DNA of 64,000 nucleotides from Sphingopyxis macrogoltabida. Lineage in GTDB: Bacteria > Pseudomonadota > Alphaproteobacteria > Sphingomonadales > Sphingomonadaceae. Below the pieces are notes generated by a model, which saw only the letters and a list, made by a program, of their open reading frames with translations, did not search any database and was not told where the DNA came from. Both the position numbers and the translations under genes were made by a program. The stretch covers positions 157,134 through 221,133 of the forward strand of contig QFPJ01000003.1 of assembly GCA_003241685.1 (NCBI GenBank), written 5' to 3'. Positions 31,147 to 39,934 of this stretch are shown piece by piece; the stretch's first letter is position 1, and the number at the start of each line of letters is the position of its first letter.

Positions 31147-32388
31147 TTACATCAAACCGATCATCAGCCCGGCCAGCGCCGCCGACATCAGGTTCGACAG
31201 GCTGCCGGCCAGCAGCGCTTTCAGCCCGAGCTTCGCGATCATCGGCCGCTGGTTGGGGGCGAGACCGCCCGTCACCGCCATCTGGATCGCGATCGAACTG
31301 AAATTGGCGAATCCGCACAGGGCAAAGGTGGCGATGGCGACCGATGCCGCGGACATGTCGCCCTGGACCTTGCCCAGATCGATGAAGGCGACGAATTCGT
31401 TGAGCACGACCTTCGTCCCGAATAGGCCGCCGACCGTTCCGCTTTCGGCCCATGGCACGCCCATCAGATACATCACGGGCGAGAAGATCCAGCCGATGAT
31501 CGCCTGGAACGACAGCCCGTCATAGCCGAACCAGCCGCCGATGCCGGCGAGCAGGCCGTTGGCGAGCGCGACGAGCGCGACGAAGGCCAGCACCATCGCG
31601 CCGACCGCGACCGCCAGCTTGACGCCGGTCTGCGCGCCCTGAGCCGCCGCCATGATGATATTCGCCGGCTTTTCCTCGTCATGGCTCGCCTCGGGCATGA
31701 TCACCGGTTCGATGCCCAGATCCTTGGGATCGTCGGGCATCATGATCTTGGCCATCAGGATGCCGCCCGGCGCCGACATGAAGCTGGCGGCGAGCAGATA
31801 GGGAAGAAGTTGCTCGCCGATCATGCTGGCATAGGCGCCCAGGATCGTGCCCGCGACGCCGGCCATGCCGACGGTCATCACCGTGAACAGCTGCGACGGG
31901 GTCAGGCTGGCCAGATAGGGGCGGATGACGAGCGGGCTTTCGCTCTGGCCGACGAAGATGTTCGCGGCCGCCCCCAGGCTTTCGACCTTGGTGATGCCCG
32001 TCACCTTCTGGATCGCGCCTCCGACCCATTTGATGATCAGCTGCATGATGCCGAGATAGTAGAGGATGGAGATCAGCGAGGCGAAGAAGATGATCACCGG
32101 CAAGGCCGCGATGGCGAAGCTGTTGCCGCCCATTTCGGGGGTGGCGAGCGGGCCGAAGATGAAATCGGTGCCCGCCTTGGCATAGCCGAGCAGGTTCGAC
32201 ACGCCGTTCGACATCGTCTGGATCAGCGCCCGGCCCCACGGGGTGCCGATGACCAGTAGTGCGAAACCGGCCTGCAACAGAAAGGCGGGGATGACGATGC
32301 GCAGGCGGATCCAGCGGCGGTTGGATGAAAAAAGCACGGCGATCGCCAGCAGTGCGACGATGCCTAGCAAACCGATCAGGCGTTCCAT
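31147..32388 (-). CDS. concentrative nucleoside transporter (CNT / NupC family)
   Basis: 413 residues with about ten hydrophobic segments. The family cores are visible: GNSFAIAALPVIIFFASLIS, QSESPLVIRPYLASLTPSQL (sodium/nucleoside site of the first hairpin region), FMSAPGGILMAKIMMPDD, and ALCGFANFSSIAIQMAVTGG (second half). It imports nucleosides with sodium or protons. No nucleosidase or phosphorylase gene is adjacent. The start MERLIGLLGIV is preferred over a longer reading through the upstream divergent region; the Shine-Dalgarno is weak. Confidence 0.93.
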   Translation of the reverse strand: MERLIGLLGIVALLAIAVLFSSNRRWIRLRIVIPAFLLQAGFALLVIGTPWGRALIQTMSNGVSNLLGYAKAGTDFIFGPLATPEMGGNSFAIAALPVIIFFASLISILYYLGIMQLIIKWVGGAIQKVTGITKVESLGAAANIFVGQSESPLVIRPYLASLTPSQLFTVMTVGMAGVAGTILGAYASMIGEQLLPYLLAASFMSAPGGILMAKIMMPDDPKDLGIEPVIMPEASHDEEKPANIIMAAAQGAQTGVKLAVAVGAMVLAFVALVALANGLLAGIGGWFGYDGLSFQAIIGWIFSPVMYLMGVPWAESGTVGGLFGTKVVLNEFVAFIDLGKVQGDMSAASVAIATFALCGFANFSSIAIQMAVTGGLAPNQRPMIAKLGLKALLAGSLSNLMSAALAGLMIGLM

Positions 32389-32504
32389 ATGATGCGTGCG
32401 TCCCCCGCGAATATCTGAGGACTGTCTAACGGGCTTTGGCGCTGGGGCAAGCCCGTGTGCGGAGGGCATCTTTCCTCGCCAGGCAAAACCGACTATCGGG
32501 CGGC

Positions 32505-33179
32505 ATGACCGATACCAGCCCGACGGCGCTGCCGCGCTCGATTTCTCCCTCCCTCTTCCTGTTCACGATCGTCTATGGCGGCATGGTGGTGCTGGCCGGC
32601 GTGCTCGGCAACAAGCAGGTTGCGCTCGGCGACTGGCTCGCGGTCGAGGCGGGCATTTTCCCCTTCCTCTTGCTGGTCGCGCTGTCGAGCAGCGTTGCGG
32701 AACTGCACGGACAGGGCACCGCCAACCGGCTCGTGCTGTGGGGCTTTGTCCCGCTGGTCATATCGATCGTGCTGACCGCTCTCGTGCTGGCGCTTCCCGC
32801 GTCGCCGGAGATGCAGCCCGAGCGGCTGGCCGCTTTCGACACGATCCTGGGTCAAAGTCCGCGCCTGATGGCGGCGGGAATCGTCGCTTATGGAACCTCG
32901 CAATTCCTCAATGTGACGATTTTTTCGAAGCTGCGCGGACGTGAAGGTGCAGGATCGACCTGGCTCGCCATCCGCGGCGCGATCGCCAGCGCGCTCAGCC
33001 AGATCGTCGACACCTTGCTGTTCGTGACCATCGCCTTTGCGGGTGTTTTTCCCATCGCCAACCTGATGGGCGGGCAGATGCTGGCCAAGGTCGCGCTTTC
33101 GCTTCTCGTCATCCCCTTTGTGATTACCGGCCTTGTCGCGCTCGGCCGAAACCTCGATGCGAAGGAGGCGCGCGCATGA
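32505..33179 (+). CDS. queuosine precursor transporter (VUT/YhhQ family)
   Basis: 224 residues, six helices. NKQVALGDWLAVEAGIFPFL in the first part and AIRGAIASALSQIVDTLLFV in the fourth or fifth helix are the family signatures. It takes up queuine or preQ0/preQ1 for the wobble-base modification queuosine. In this window GluQ-RS, which further decorates queuosine on tRNA(Asp), is also present. The stop overlaps argB by 4 bases (ATGA); this coupling with arginine synthesis is probably fortuitous. A longer in-frame N-terminus from 32436 has no hydrophobic support. Confidence 0.88.
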   Translation: MTDTSPTALPRSISPSLFLFTIVYGGMVVLAGVLGNKQVALGDWLAVEAGIFPFLLLVALSSSVAELHGQGTANRLVLWGFVPLVISIVLTALVLALPASPEMQPERLAAFDTILGQSPRLMAAGIVAYGTSQFLNVTIFSKLRGREGAGSTWLAIRGAIASALSQIVDTLLFVTIAFAGVFPIANLMGGQMLAKVALSLLVIPFVITGLVALGRNLDAKEARA

Positions 33180-34084
33180 GCCGGCCCACGGGCGCCGCCA
33201 GCCGGCCCGAGCTGCTCGCCAAGGCCGAAACGCTCGTCGAGGCGCTGCCCTATCTGCAGCGTTATGCCGGGCAAACCTTCGTCATCAAATATGGCGGCCA
33301 CGCGATGGGCGATCCGGAGGCGCAGCGCGACTTCGCCGAGGATGTCGTGCTGTTGAAGGCGGTCGGCATCAACCCGGTCGTCGTCCACGGCGGCGGGCCG
33401 CAGATCGGCGCCATGCTGAAACAGTTGGGCATCGAATCGACCTTCGTCGGCGGACTGCGCGTGACCGACGCGGCCACCGCCGAAGTCGCGGAGATGGTGC
33501 TGGCGGGCAAGATCAACAAGGAAATCGTCGGCTGGATCGCGGGCCTTGGCGGTCGCGCGGTCGGCATTTCGGGCAAGGATGCCAATCTGGTGCTGGCAAA
33601 GAAGGTCGGACGGACCGAACCCGACCCCAATTCGGGGATCGAGCGCCATGTCGACCTGGGCTTCGTGGGCGAACCGGTCGCGGTCGATCCCACCATCCTC
33701 AACAATCTGGCCAACGATAATTTCATTCCGGTCGTGGCGCCCGTCGCCCTGGGTGCCGACGGCGCAACCTACAACATCAACGCCGACACCATGGCGGGAG
33801 CGATTGCGGGCGCGCTGGACGCGAAGCGCTTTTTCCTCCTGACCGATGTGCCGGGCGTCCTCGACAAGAACCGGGGCTTGCTCACCGACCTCGACCGCAC
33901 CGGCATCGACGCGCTGAAGCGCGACGGGACGATCACCGGGGGCATGATTCCCAAGGTCGACACCTGCCTGATGGCGGTCGACGCGGGGGTCGAGGCCGCC
34001 GTGATTCTCGACGGGCGCGTGCCGCACGCGATGCTGCTCGAAATTTTCACCGCCAGGGGTGCAGGCACGCTGATTCACCGCTAA
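33176..34084 (+). CDS. argB: acetylglutamate kinase
   Basis: 302 residues. FVIKYGGHAMGDPEAQRDFA carries the ATP-phosphate Lys and glycine loop, VVHGGGPQIGAMLKQLG the acetylglutamate-binding GGGPQI motif, and INADTMAGAIAGALDAKRFF and GGMIPKVDTCLMAVDAGVEA the C-terminal nucleotide domain. It phosphorylates N-acetylglutamate in arginine synthesis; the length and an N-terminal helix suggest the arginine-feedback-sensitive hexameric type. No other arg genes are in the window. Confidence 0.95.
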   Translation: MSRPTGAASRPELLAKAETLVEALPYLQRYAGQTFVIKYGGHAMGDPEAQRDFAEDVVLLKAVGINPVVVHGGGPQIGAMLKQLGIESTFVGGLRVTDAATAEVAEMVLAGKINKEIVGWIAGLGGRAVGISGKDANLVLAKKVGRTEPDPNSGIERHVDLGFVGEPVAVDPTILNNLANDNFIPVVAPVALGADGATYNINADTMAGAIAGALDAKRFFLLTDVPGVLDKNRGLLTDLDRTGIDALKRDGTITGGMIPKVDTCLMAVDAGVEAAVILDGRVPHAMLLEIFTARGAGTLIHR

Positions 34085-34117
34085 GAGAAGCGCCAACCCC
34101 CATTTCGGAGATCCATC

Positions 34118-34426
34118 TTGCTTCTCATGCTCATCCAGATCGTCGATATCATCCTGACGGTCCTGTGGTGGTTCATCATCGCGCAGGCGATCATGTCCTG
34201 GCTGATCGCCTTCAACGTCATCAACACCCATAATGAATTCGTCGGCCAGCTCTGGATGGTGCTCGATCGCATCACCGAGCCGCTTTACCGGCCGTTCCGG
34301 CGGATCATGCCCGATTTCGGCGGGCTCGACCTGACGCCGATGCTGGTGCTGATCCTGATCATCATCATCCAGGGGCCGGTGCTCGGCTATATCGCCCGCG
34401 CCGCGGCGGCGAACGGGATGCTCTGA
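34118..34426 (+). CDS. YggT family membrane protein
   Basis: 102 residues, the single-repeat form. Helix 1 is IVDIILTVLWWFIIAQAIMS and helix 2 LTPMLVLILIIIIQGPVLGY, with the typical NEFVGQLWMVLDRITEPLYR and PFRRIMPDFGGLDL between them. YggT proteins lie near cell-division or PyrR/ProC-type genes in many bacteria and are involved in envelope or division-site organisation; precise function unknown. The start codon is TTG at 34118 with CGGAG 7 bases before it. The stop is 5 bases from folD. Confidence 0.88.
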   Translation: MLLMLIQIVDIILTVLWWFIIAQAIMSWLIAFNVINTHNEFVGQLWMVLDRITEPLYRPFRRIMPDFGGLDLTPMLVLILIIIIQGPVLGYIARAAAANGML

Positions 34427-34431
34427 CCGGC

Positions 34432-35334
34432 ATGTCGGGGGCAACCGCCAGCATCATCGACGGCAAGGCGTTCGCGGCGGGGCTGCGCGCGCGCATCGCC
34501 GATGCGGTGCCGGCCTTCGAAGCGGCGATGGGGCGTGTTCCCGGCCTGGCCGTGGTGCTGGTCGGCGATGATCCGGCGAGCGCGGTCTATGTCGGATCAA
34601 AGGGCAAGGCAACCGTCGCCGCCGGCATGGCGAGCTTCGCGCACCGCCTGCCCGCAACCGCGACGCAGCAAGAGGTCGAGGCGCTGCTCGCGGCGCTCAA
34701 TGCCGACGAGACGGTCGACGGCATCCTGCTGCAACTGCCGCTTCCCCGACATCTCGACGAACAGCGCGCGGTCGCGACGATCGATCCCGACAAGGATGTC
34801 GACGGCCTGACCCCGACCAGTGCCGGACGGCTGGCGCTGGGCATCGCGGGCATGGTTCCCTGTACCCCCTATGGCTGCCTGCTGCTGCTGCAGGACCGGA
34901 TGGGCGACCTGTCGGGCAAGGATGCCGTCGTCGTCGGCCGTTCGATCCTGGTCGGCAAGCCGATGGCGCAATTGCTGCTCGCCGCCAATTGCACCGTCAC
35001 CATCGCGCACAGCCGCACCCGCGACCTGTCCGACCTCGTTCGCCGCGCCGACATCGTCGTCGCCGCGGTCGGCCGCGCGGAAATGGTCAAGGGCGACTGG
35101 ATCAAGCCCGGCGCGGTCGTGATCGACGTGGGCATCAACCGCCTGCCGCCTGCCACCGGCGAGGCGAAGGGGCGGCTCGTGGGCGATGTCGATTATCATT
35201 CGGTGCTGCCGCTCGCCTCGGCGATCACGCCGGTGCCGGGCGGGGTCGGGCCGATGACGATCGCCTGCCTGCTTCGCAACACGCTCGTCGCCGCGCACCG
35301 CCGCGCCGGGCTCGCCGACCCGGAGGGATTGTGA
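34432..35334 (+). CDS. folD: bifunctional methylenetetrahydrofolate dehydrogenase / methenyltetrahydrofolate cyclohydrolase
   Basis: 300 residues. YVGSKGKATVAAGM (about 44-57) contains the catalytic Lys region (usually Y-x-x-x-K). GILLQLPLPRHLDEQRAV, and PCTPYGCLLLLQDRMGDLSG with GKDAVVVGRSILVGKPMAQL, are the two FolD signatures. PVPGGVGPMTIACLLRNTL is the C-terminal NADP/folate motif. It supplies 10-formyl-THF. It overlaps the next lipoprotein gene by one base (TGATG). Confidence 0.95.
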   Translation: MSGATASIIDGKAFAAGLRARIADAVPAFEAAMGRVPGLAVVLVGDDPASAVYVGSKGKATVAAGMASFAHRLPATATQQEVEALLAALNADETVDGILLQLPLPRHLDEQRAVATIDPDKDVDGLTPTSAGRLALGIAGMVPCTPYGCLLLLQDRMGDLSGKDAVVVGRSILVGKPMAQLLLAANCTVTIAHSRTRDLSDLVRRADIVVAAVGRAEMVKGDWIKPGAVVIDVGINRLPPATGEAKGRLVGDVDYHSVLPLASAITPVPGGVGPMTIACLLRNTLVAAHRRAGLADPEGL

Positions 35335-36008
35335 TGCGGCTTTTGCTTTCCGGCCTGTTCTTCGCGGCGCTGCTGGCGGGATGCAGCGGCGGACCGCGCG
35401 ACGACTTGCGCAATCGCCCGCTGGCCGCCAACCCCAGTGCGTTCGTTGCGGCGGAGATCGGCTTCGCCCGGCTGGCGCAGGACAAGGGGCAATGGACCGC
35501 CTTTCGCGAAACCGCGCATCCCGACGCGGTGATGTTCGTGCCCCAGCGGGTATCCGCGCGCGACTGGCTGCGCCGCCAGACCGACCCGGCCGAGGCCGTT
35601 CGCTGGCAGCCGCACGCCGTCTATGTCAGCTGCGACGGCAACGCCGGCGCGACGACCGGCGCGTGGCAGAAGGGCAGCGAGAACGGCTATTTCACCACCA
35701 TCTGGCTGCGCGACGAACGCGGCCGGATGCGCTGGGTGCTCGATCATGGCGACACGCTGACGACGCCGCGGGACGCGCCCGATTTCATCGCCACGAAACA
35801 GGCCGCCTGTGGCAGCCGGCCCGGCGTCGATGTCGATGCCGCCGCGGAAGGCGCCGACAGGATGATCGGCCTGTCGCATGACCAGACGCTCAGCTGGACC
35901 TCGACGGTCGAATCCGGCGGCGCGCGGCGCGTGACGGTGCGGCTTTGGGACGGCAGTGCGATGCAGCCGGTGATCGACGACCGGGTGGACGCCCCGCGCC
36001 AGCCATGA
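35334..36008 (+). CDS. lipoprotein of unknown function (SnoaL/NTF2-like architecture suspected)
   Basis: 224 residues. MRLLLSGLFFAALLAGCSGG is a lipoprotein signal peptide. The middle has FVAAEIGFARLAQDKGQWTA, FRETAHPDAVMFVPQRVSAR, YVSCDGNAGATTGAWQKGSE and FTTIWLRDERGRMRWVLDHG. The order helix, conserved Trp/Thr, strand, WxxxDxGxxxxFTTIWxxxxG resembles a SnoaL-type cone fold. A C-terminal strand-rich part follows (about 160-224). GGAGG precedes the start, and the gene is coupled to folD and marC by 1- and 4-base overlaps. Substrate and role unknown. Confidence 0.75.
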   Translation: MRLLLSGLFFAALLAGCSGGPRDDLRNRPLAANPSAFVAAEIGFARLAQDKGQWTAFRETAHPDAVMFVPQRVSARDWLRRQTDPAEAVRWQPHAVYVSCDGNAGATTGAWQKGSENGYFTTIWLRDERGRMRWVLDHGDTLTTPRDAPDFIATKQAACGSRPGVDVDAAAEGADRMIGLSHDQTLSWTSTVESGGARRVTVRLWDGSAMQPVIDDRVDAPRQP

Positions 36009-36634
36009 TCGACCTCTTCATCTCTGCTTTTGTCACGCTGTTCGTCGTCATCGATCCGCCTGGCTGTGCGCCGATCTATGCCAGCCTGACGACCGGCGCC
36101 AGCGCAGCGCAGCGGCGCGCGATGGCGATCCGGGCGACCTTCATCGCCGGTTGTATCCTCGTCTTCTTCGCGATGTTCGGCGAAGCGCTGCTCAGCTTCC
36201 TGCACATCGACCTCGACAGCTTCCGGATCGCGGGCGGCATCATGCTGTTCATCATCGCGATCGACATGGTGTTCGAAAAGCGAACGGAACGGCGCGAACA
36301 GCGCGCCGAAAAGGTGATCGCGACGCCCGAGATCGAGGATGTTTCCGTCTTTCCGATGGCGATGCCGATGCTGGCCGGGCCGGGCTCGATCGCGTCGGTG
36401 ATGCTGCTCGTGTCGCAGAACAATGGTCTCGATCGTGCCTTCGTGATCTTCGGCGCATTGCTGCTGGTGCTGCTGTTGACGCTTGCGGCGCTGCTTTCCG
36501 CGGGGCCGCTGATGCGACTGATCGGGCAGAATGGCGAGGCGGTGATCACGCGTCTGCTCGGCGTCTTGCTGGCGGCGCTCGCCGCGCAATTCGTGATCGA
36601 TGGGCTGAAGGCAAGCTTCCCGATGCTCACGTAA
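36005..36634 (+). CDS. MarC family integral membrane protein
   Basis: 209 residues with six helices. FISAFVTLFVVIDPPGCAPI at the N-terminus and VFPMAMPMLAGPGSIASVML in the middle are the paired repeat signatures (D-P-x-G and P-L/M-A-G-P-G-x-I) of MarC/UPF0056 proteins. LRVGEAVITRLLGVLLAALA-like C-terminal wording is also present. Despite the name there is no good evidence that the family exports antibiotics. The start overlaps the preceding lipoprotein stop (ATGA). Confidence 0.9.
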   Translation: MIDLFISAFVTLFVVIDPPGCAPIYASLTTGASAAQRRAMAIRATFIAGCILVFFAMFGEALLSFLHIDLDSFRIAGGIMLFIIAIDMVFEKRTERREQRAEKVIATPEIEDVSVFPMAMPMLAGPGSIASVMLLVSQNNGLDRAFVIFGALLLVLLLTLAALLSAGPLMRLIGQNGEAVITRLLGVLLAALAAQFVIDGLKASFPMLT

Positions 36635-36663
36635 AAAGGGGCGCCGTCCAAGGACGACGCCCC
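36633..36663 (-). terminator. intrinsic terminator of the ompA-type gene, overlapping the marC stop codon
   Basis: Stem GGGGCGTCGTCC / GGACGGCGCCCC with a 2-base loop (one mismatch), 36663-36638 on the - strand, followed by TTTTT at 36637-36633. It lies 27 bases beyond the stop at 36690 and overlaps the TAA of marC, so it may act for both genes. Confidence 0.8.
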
Positions 36664-36689
36664 CTGATGTCCACGGGAATGGACGAAGC

Positions 36690-37379
36690 TTATCCGGCCG
36701 CGTTGACGTCGTTCTGCGTTACCGGCGCGATGCGGATTTCGACGCGGCGGTTGCACTGATAATCGGCTTCGCTGCGTTCGGGCGTGCATTTGAGCTGCGA
36801 TTCGCCATAGCCGACCGTCGCCATGCGGGCGCGGTTGACGCCGCGGCCGGCCAGATAGTCCGCGACCGACGACGCGCGGCGCTCCGACAGGCCCTGATTA
36901 TAGCTGTCGCTGCCGGTCGAATCGGTGTGACCATAGACGTCGATATAGGTGCTCGGAAACTCGGACAGCGTCGACGCGACGCTGTCCAGCGCGCTGCGGA
37001 ACTGGCTCTTCACGACCGCGCTGTTGTAATCGAAGGTCACGTCGCCGGGCATGTTGAGCACGAGCTGATCGCCCTGACGTTCGACGTCGATGCCGGTGCC
37101 GGCGGTGCGTTCGCGCAGCTTCTTTTCCTGCTGGTCCATATAATGGCCGATGCCCGCGCCGGCGACGGCGCCGATGCCCGCGCCGAGGATCTTTTCCGTG
37201 CGGTCGTTGCGGCCGCCGATCAGATCGCCGAGCAGATAGCCGCCCGCCACGCCGATCGCGCCGCCAATCGCGGCATTGGAAATGCGCTTCTGGCCGGTTT
37301 CCGGATCGGTCACGCAGCCGGCGAGAGTGACGGCGCCGATGCCGGCCAGCGCGGTGAGCTTGAACATTTTGATCGTCAT
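36690..37379 (-). CDS. OmpA family lipoprotein with glycine-zipper domain
   Basis: 229 residues. MFKLTALAGIGAVTLAGCVT is a lipoprotein signal peptide (LAGC). SNAAIGGAIGVAGGYLLGDL and AGIGAVAGAGIGHYMDQQEK form two glycine-zipper hairpins (about residues 34-85) of the YMGG/Rick-17kDa type. An OmpA-like peptidoglycan-binding domain follows, with VTFDYNSAVVKSQFRSALDS, IDVYGHTDSTGSDSYNQGLS, ERRASSVADYL and YGESQLKC. It anchors the outer membrane to peptidoglycan. GGGAG precedes the start; a rho-independent terminator follows. Confidence 0.9.
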   Translation of the reverse strand: MTIKMFKLTALAGIGAVTLAGCVTDPETGQKRISNAAIGGAIGVAGGYLLGDLIGGRNDRTEKILGAGIGAVAGAGIGHYMDQQEKKLRERTAGTGIDVERQGDQLVLNMPGDVTFDYNSAVVKSQFRSALDSVASTLSEFPSTYIDVYGHTDSTGSDSYNQGLSERRASSVADYLAGRGVNRARMATVGYGESQLKCTPERSEADYQCNRRVEIRIAPVTQNDVNAAG

Positions 37380-37599
37380 TGGGTTGCTCCCTTTTTTCGG
37401 CGGCCTGAACTGGTCCTGCGACGGCGCGCCGTTCATCGCAGATAACAGATGTCCAGCAATCTGGTTCCAAAATCTTGCTGAACCCCGGTTGAGCGCAGCC
37501 GGGACGCGGGCCATTGTGCAAACGCATGCCTTTCGCGTATAGGGCAGGGATGACCGAAGCTGACAGGGGCCGGGCGCCAATGCGCCGCACGACCGCCCG

Positions 37600-38922
37600 A
37601 TGAGCCCTTTTCCCTGGTCGGACGTTGCGATCATCCTGATCCTCGTCCTCCTCAACGGCGTTTTCGCCATGTCCGAACTGGCCATCGTGTCGTCGCGCGA
37701 CCCGCGTTTGCAGGCGGCCGAACGGCGCGGCAGCCGCGGCGCCGCCATCGCGCGCCAACTCGCAGCCGACCCGGGGCGCTTTCTGTCCACGGTCCAGGTC
37801 GGCATCACGCTGGTCGGCATCATGACCGGCGCCTATTCGGGCGCCAGCCTGGGGCAGCCCGTCGGCGACCGGCTTCAGTTGCTGTTCGGGCTTGATGCCG
37901 AAACCGCGCTCACCGCCGGTTTCGCGATGGTTATTGCGCTCACCACCTACGCCTCATTGATCGCGGGTGAGCTGGTTCCCAAGCAGTTCGCCTTGCGCGC
38001 GCCCGAACGCATCGCGATCGTCGTCGCGCCGATGATGTACTGGCTTTCGCGTATCGCGGCGCCGCTGGTGTGGTTCCTCGACGCCAGTTCGGGCCTCGTC
38101 TTTCGCCTGCTTGGCCTCAACCGCGAGGCCGAGGACCGGGTGACGGCGGAGGAACTGCATCTGATCGTCGCCGAAGCGTCGAAATCGGGGGTGATCGAGG
38201 AAAGCGAACGCGCGATCATCTCGGGCGTCGTGCGTCTTGCCGACCGGCCGGTGCGCGAGGTGATGACCCCGCGCAAGGATGTCGACTGGATCGATGTCTC
38301 GCTCGATATCGACGGGGTGCGCGAAAAGCTGCTGGAAACGCCGCACAGCCGGCTGCCCGTTGCGCGCGGGACGGTCGACGATATTGTCGGCATCGTCCAG
38401 GCGCGTGATATCGCGGCCGCGCTGTTTCGCGGCGAATCGATCGATCTGGAAACGCTGGCGCGCCGCGCCGTCGTCATCCACGACCAGCTCGACGCCATGG
38501 ATGCGCTGGAAGGCCTGCGCGCGGCGGAGGTTCCGATGCTGCTGGTCCATGACGAATATGGCCATTTCGATGGGCTGGTAACGCCCGCCGACCTGCTGTC
38601 GGCGATCGCGGGCGAATTCGCGTCGGATCAGGACATCGGCAATGAACCTTTCGTGACCGAGCGCGAGGACGGCAGCCTGCTGATCGCGGGGTCCATGCCC
38701 GCCGACCAGATGGCCGACCGGCTGGGAATCGAACTGGACGACGACCGCGACTATGCGACCGCGGCCGGCCACGCGCTGGCCATTCTGAAGCATCTGCCGA
38801 AGGAGGGCGAGAGCTTCACCGACAAGGGCTGGCGTTTCGAAATCGTCGACATGGACGGCCGCAAGATCGACAAGCTGCTGGTCAGCGCAGCGCGCCCGTC
38901 GAAGGATGCGGAAGCCGAATAG
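37600..38922 (+). CDS. hemolysin-type/CorC family protein (CNNM + CBS + CorC_HlyC domains)
   Basis: 440 residues. The N-terminal CNNM/DUF21 membrane domain (about 1-190) has ILILVLLNGVFAMSELAIVS, and TVQVGITLVGIMTGAYSGAS further on. Two CBS motifs follow (VREVMTPRKDVDWID near 222; RRAVVIHDQLDAMDALEGLR near 285). The C-terminal CorC_HlyC domain has LIAGSMPADQMADRLGIEL and FTDKGWRFEIVDMDGRKIDK. Family members influence magnesium and cobalt efflux. The hemolysin label is historical. The gene diverges from the ompA gene; the start has no clear Shine-Dalgarno. Confidence 0.9.
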   Translation: MSPFPWSDVAIILILVLLNGVFAMSELAIVSSRDPRLQAAERRGSRGAAIARQLAADPGRFLSTVQVGITLVGIMTGAYSGASLGQPVGDRLQLLFGLDAETALTAGFAMVIALTTYASLIAGELVPKQFALRAPERIAIVVAPMMYWLSRIAAPLVWFLDASSGLVFRLLGLNREAEDRVTAEELHLIVAEASKSGVIEESERAIISGVVRLADRPVREVMTPRKDVDWIDVSLDIDGVREKLLETPHSRLPVARGTVDDIVGIVQARDIAAALFRGESIDLETLARRAVVIHDQLDAMDALEGLRAAEVPMLLVHDEYGHFDGLVTPADLLSAIAGEFASDQDIGNEPFVTEREDGSLLIAGSMPADQMADRLGIELDDDRDYATAAGHALAILKHLPKEGESFTDKGWRFEIVDMDGRKIDKLLVSAARPSKDAEAE

Positions 38923-39214
38923 GTCCCGCGCGGGTCTCGCCCGCATCGGGCCCGACGCTGCGCGGCTACCGCCCACGTTTGCGGGGATCGGTCCGTGCGC
39001 GCTCTTGTAAAGGGTCCCGCGCGCTCCTATCCGTCATTCAGGCTTCTCCCCACGGCCGCCACCGGCGCGGTCCGCTATCAAAAGACCGCTCCCGCTGAAC
39101 CCAGTTCCAGCCATTCCTGCTGCTATCCCCCCCGGCATCCCCTATGTCGACCAGCTCAACATCGGGGCGGGGCGCCGCGCGCTGGCCATCGGCCTGGCGG
39201 TTCTGATCCCGGCC

Positions 39215-39892
39215 TTGCTGCTGCTCCTGCTGCTGAGCTTCGGTTCTGGAAAGCCGCCGGACTTCCGGACGGAACGTGTCAGCACGCTGCGGCTGGAGGC
39301 GCGGGATGTCGCGGCCGATTCGCCAGAAAGGGTGGAGGCGGAACCGGACCGCAGCGAAACCCGGCCCGACCGGCCGCAGGCTGCAATCGACCCCGCTCCG
39401 CCGGCCGAACCCGCCGAACCGCGGATCGCCGAACCGGTGCCACCGCCTCCGACACCCGCGCCTGTTGAACGACCGTCGCCGCCAGTGCCGCCACGATCCG
39501 CCGTCCGTCCCCCGGGCGGGGCTGTCTATGGACCGCCCGATACCGGAACGCCGCGATCGTCGTTCCGCGATTCCGAACAAGTGGGGACGGCTCCCAATGG
39601 CGAGCCGCTCTATGCCGCGACCTGGTATCGCGAGCCGAGCGACGGCGAACTGCGCGGTTATCTGTCCACTGCCAGCGGACCCGGCTGGGGGCTGATCGCG
39701 TGCCGGACGGCGCCCGACTATCGGGTCGAGGATTGCGTCGGGCTCGACGAATATCCGACGGGATCGCAGATCAATCGCGCCGTTCTGGCCGCCGCCTGGC
39801 AGTTCAGGGTCCGCCCGCCGCGTCGCGGTGGGCAGCAATTGGTGGGGGCCTGGGTCCGGATCCGGATCGATTACGGCGTCCGGCGGCGCTAG
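39215..39892 (+). CDS. TonB-C-terminal-like periplasm-spanning protein, start uncertain
   Basis: At least 225 residues. A hydrophobic N-terminal helix is followed by a Pro/Glu/Arg-rich stretch (about 40-110) and a folded end with YAATWYREPSDGELRGYLST, DYRVEDCVGLDEYPTGSQIN and VRPPRRGGQQLVGAWVRIRI, similar to energy-transducer C-terminal domains. TTG 39215 is the only standard start but lies inside the membrane helix. The frame stays open upstream to 39011, and 39125-39214 reads like protein (IPPGIPYVDQLNIGAGRRAL) with a Leu/Ala-rich helix after it. The real start may be a CTG at 39095 or another unusual codon. No exbB/exbD genes are adjacent. Confidence 0.7.
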   Translation: MLLLLLLSFGSGKPPDFRTERVSTLRLEARDVAADSPERVEAEPDRSETRPDRPQAAIDPAPPAEPAEPRIAEPVPPPPTPAPVERPSPPVPPRSAVRPPGGAVYGPPDTGTPRSSFRDSEQVGTAPNGEPLYAATWYREPSDGELRGYLSTASGPGWGLIACRTAPDYRVEDCVGLDEYPTGSQINRAVLAAAWQFRVRPPRRGGQQLVGAWVRIRIDYGVRRR

Positions 39893-39934
39893 GCTTCGGC
39901 CGCCGCGCCAACCGGACAGGTCCGGCAAGCGGCC

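Noticed and set aside
37500..37560. Promoter TTGTGC-18-TATAGG before the CorC-type gene
   Set aside because: Matches the consensus only loosely and is far from the start; not strong enough to list.
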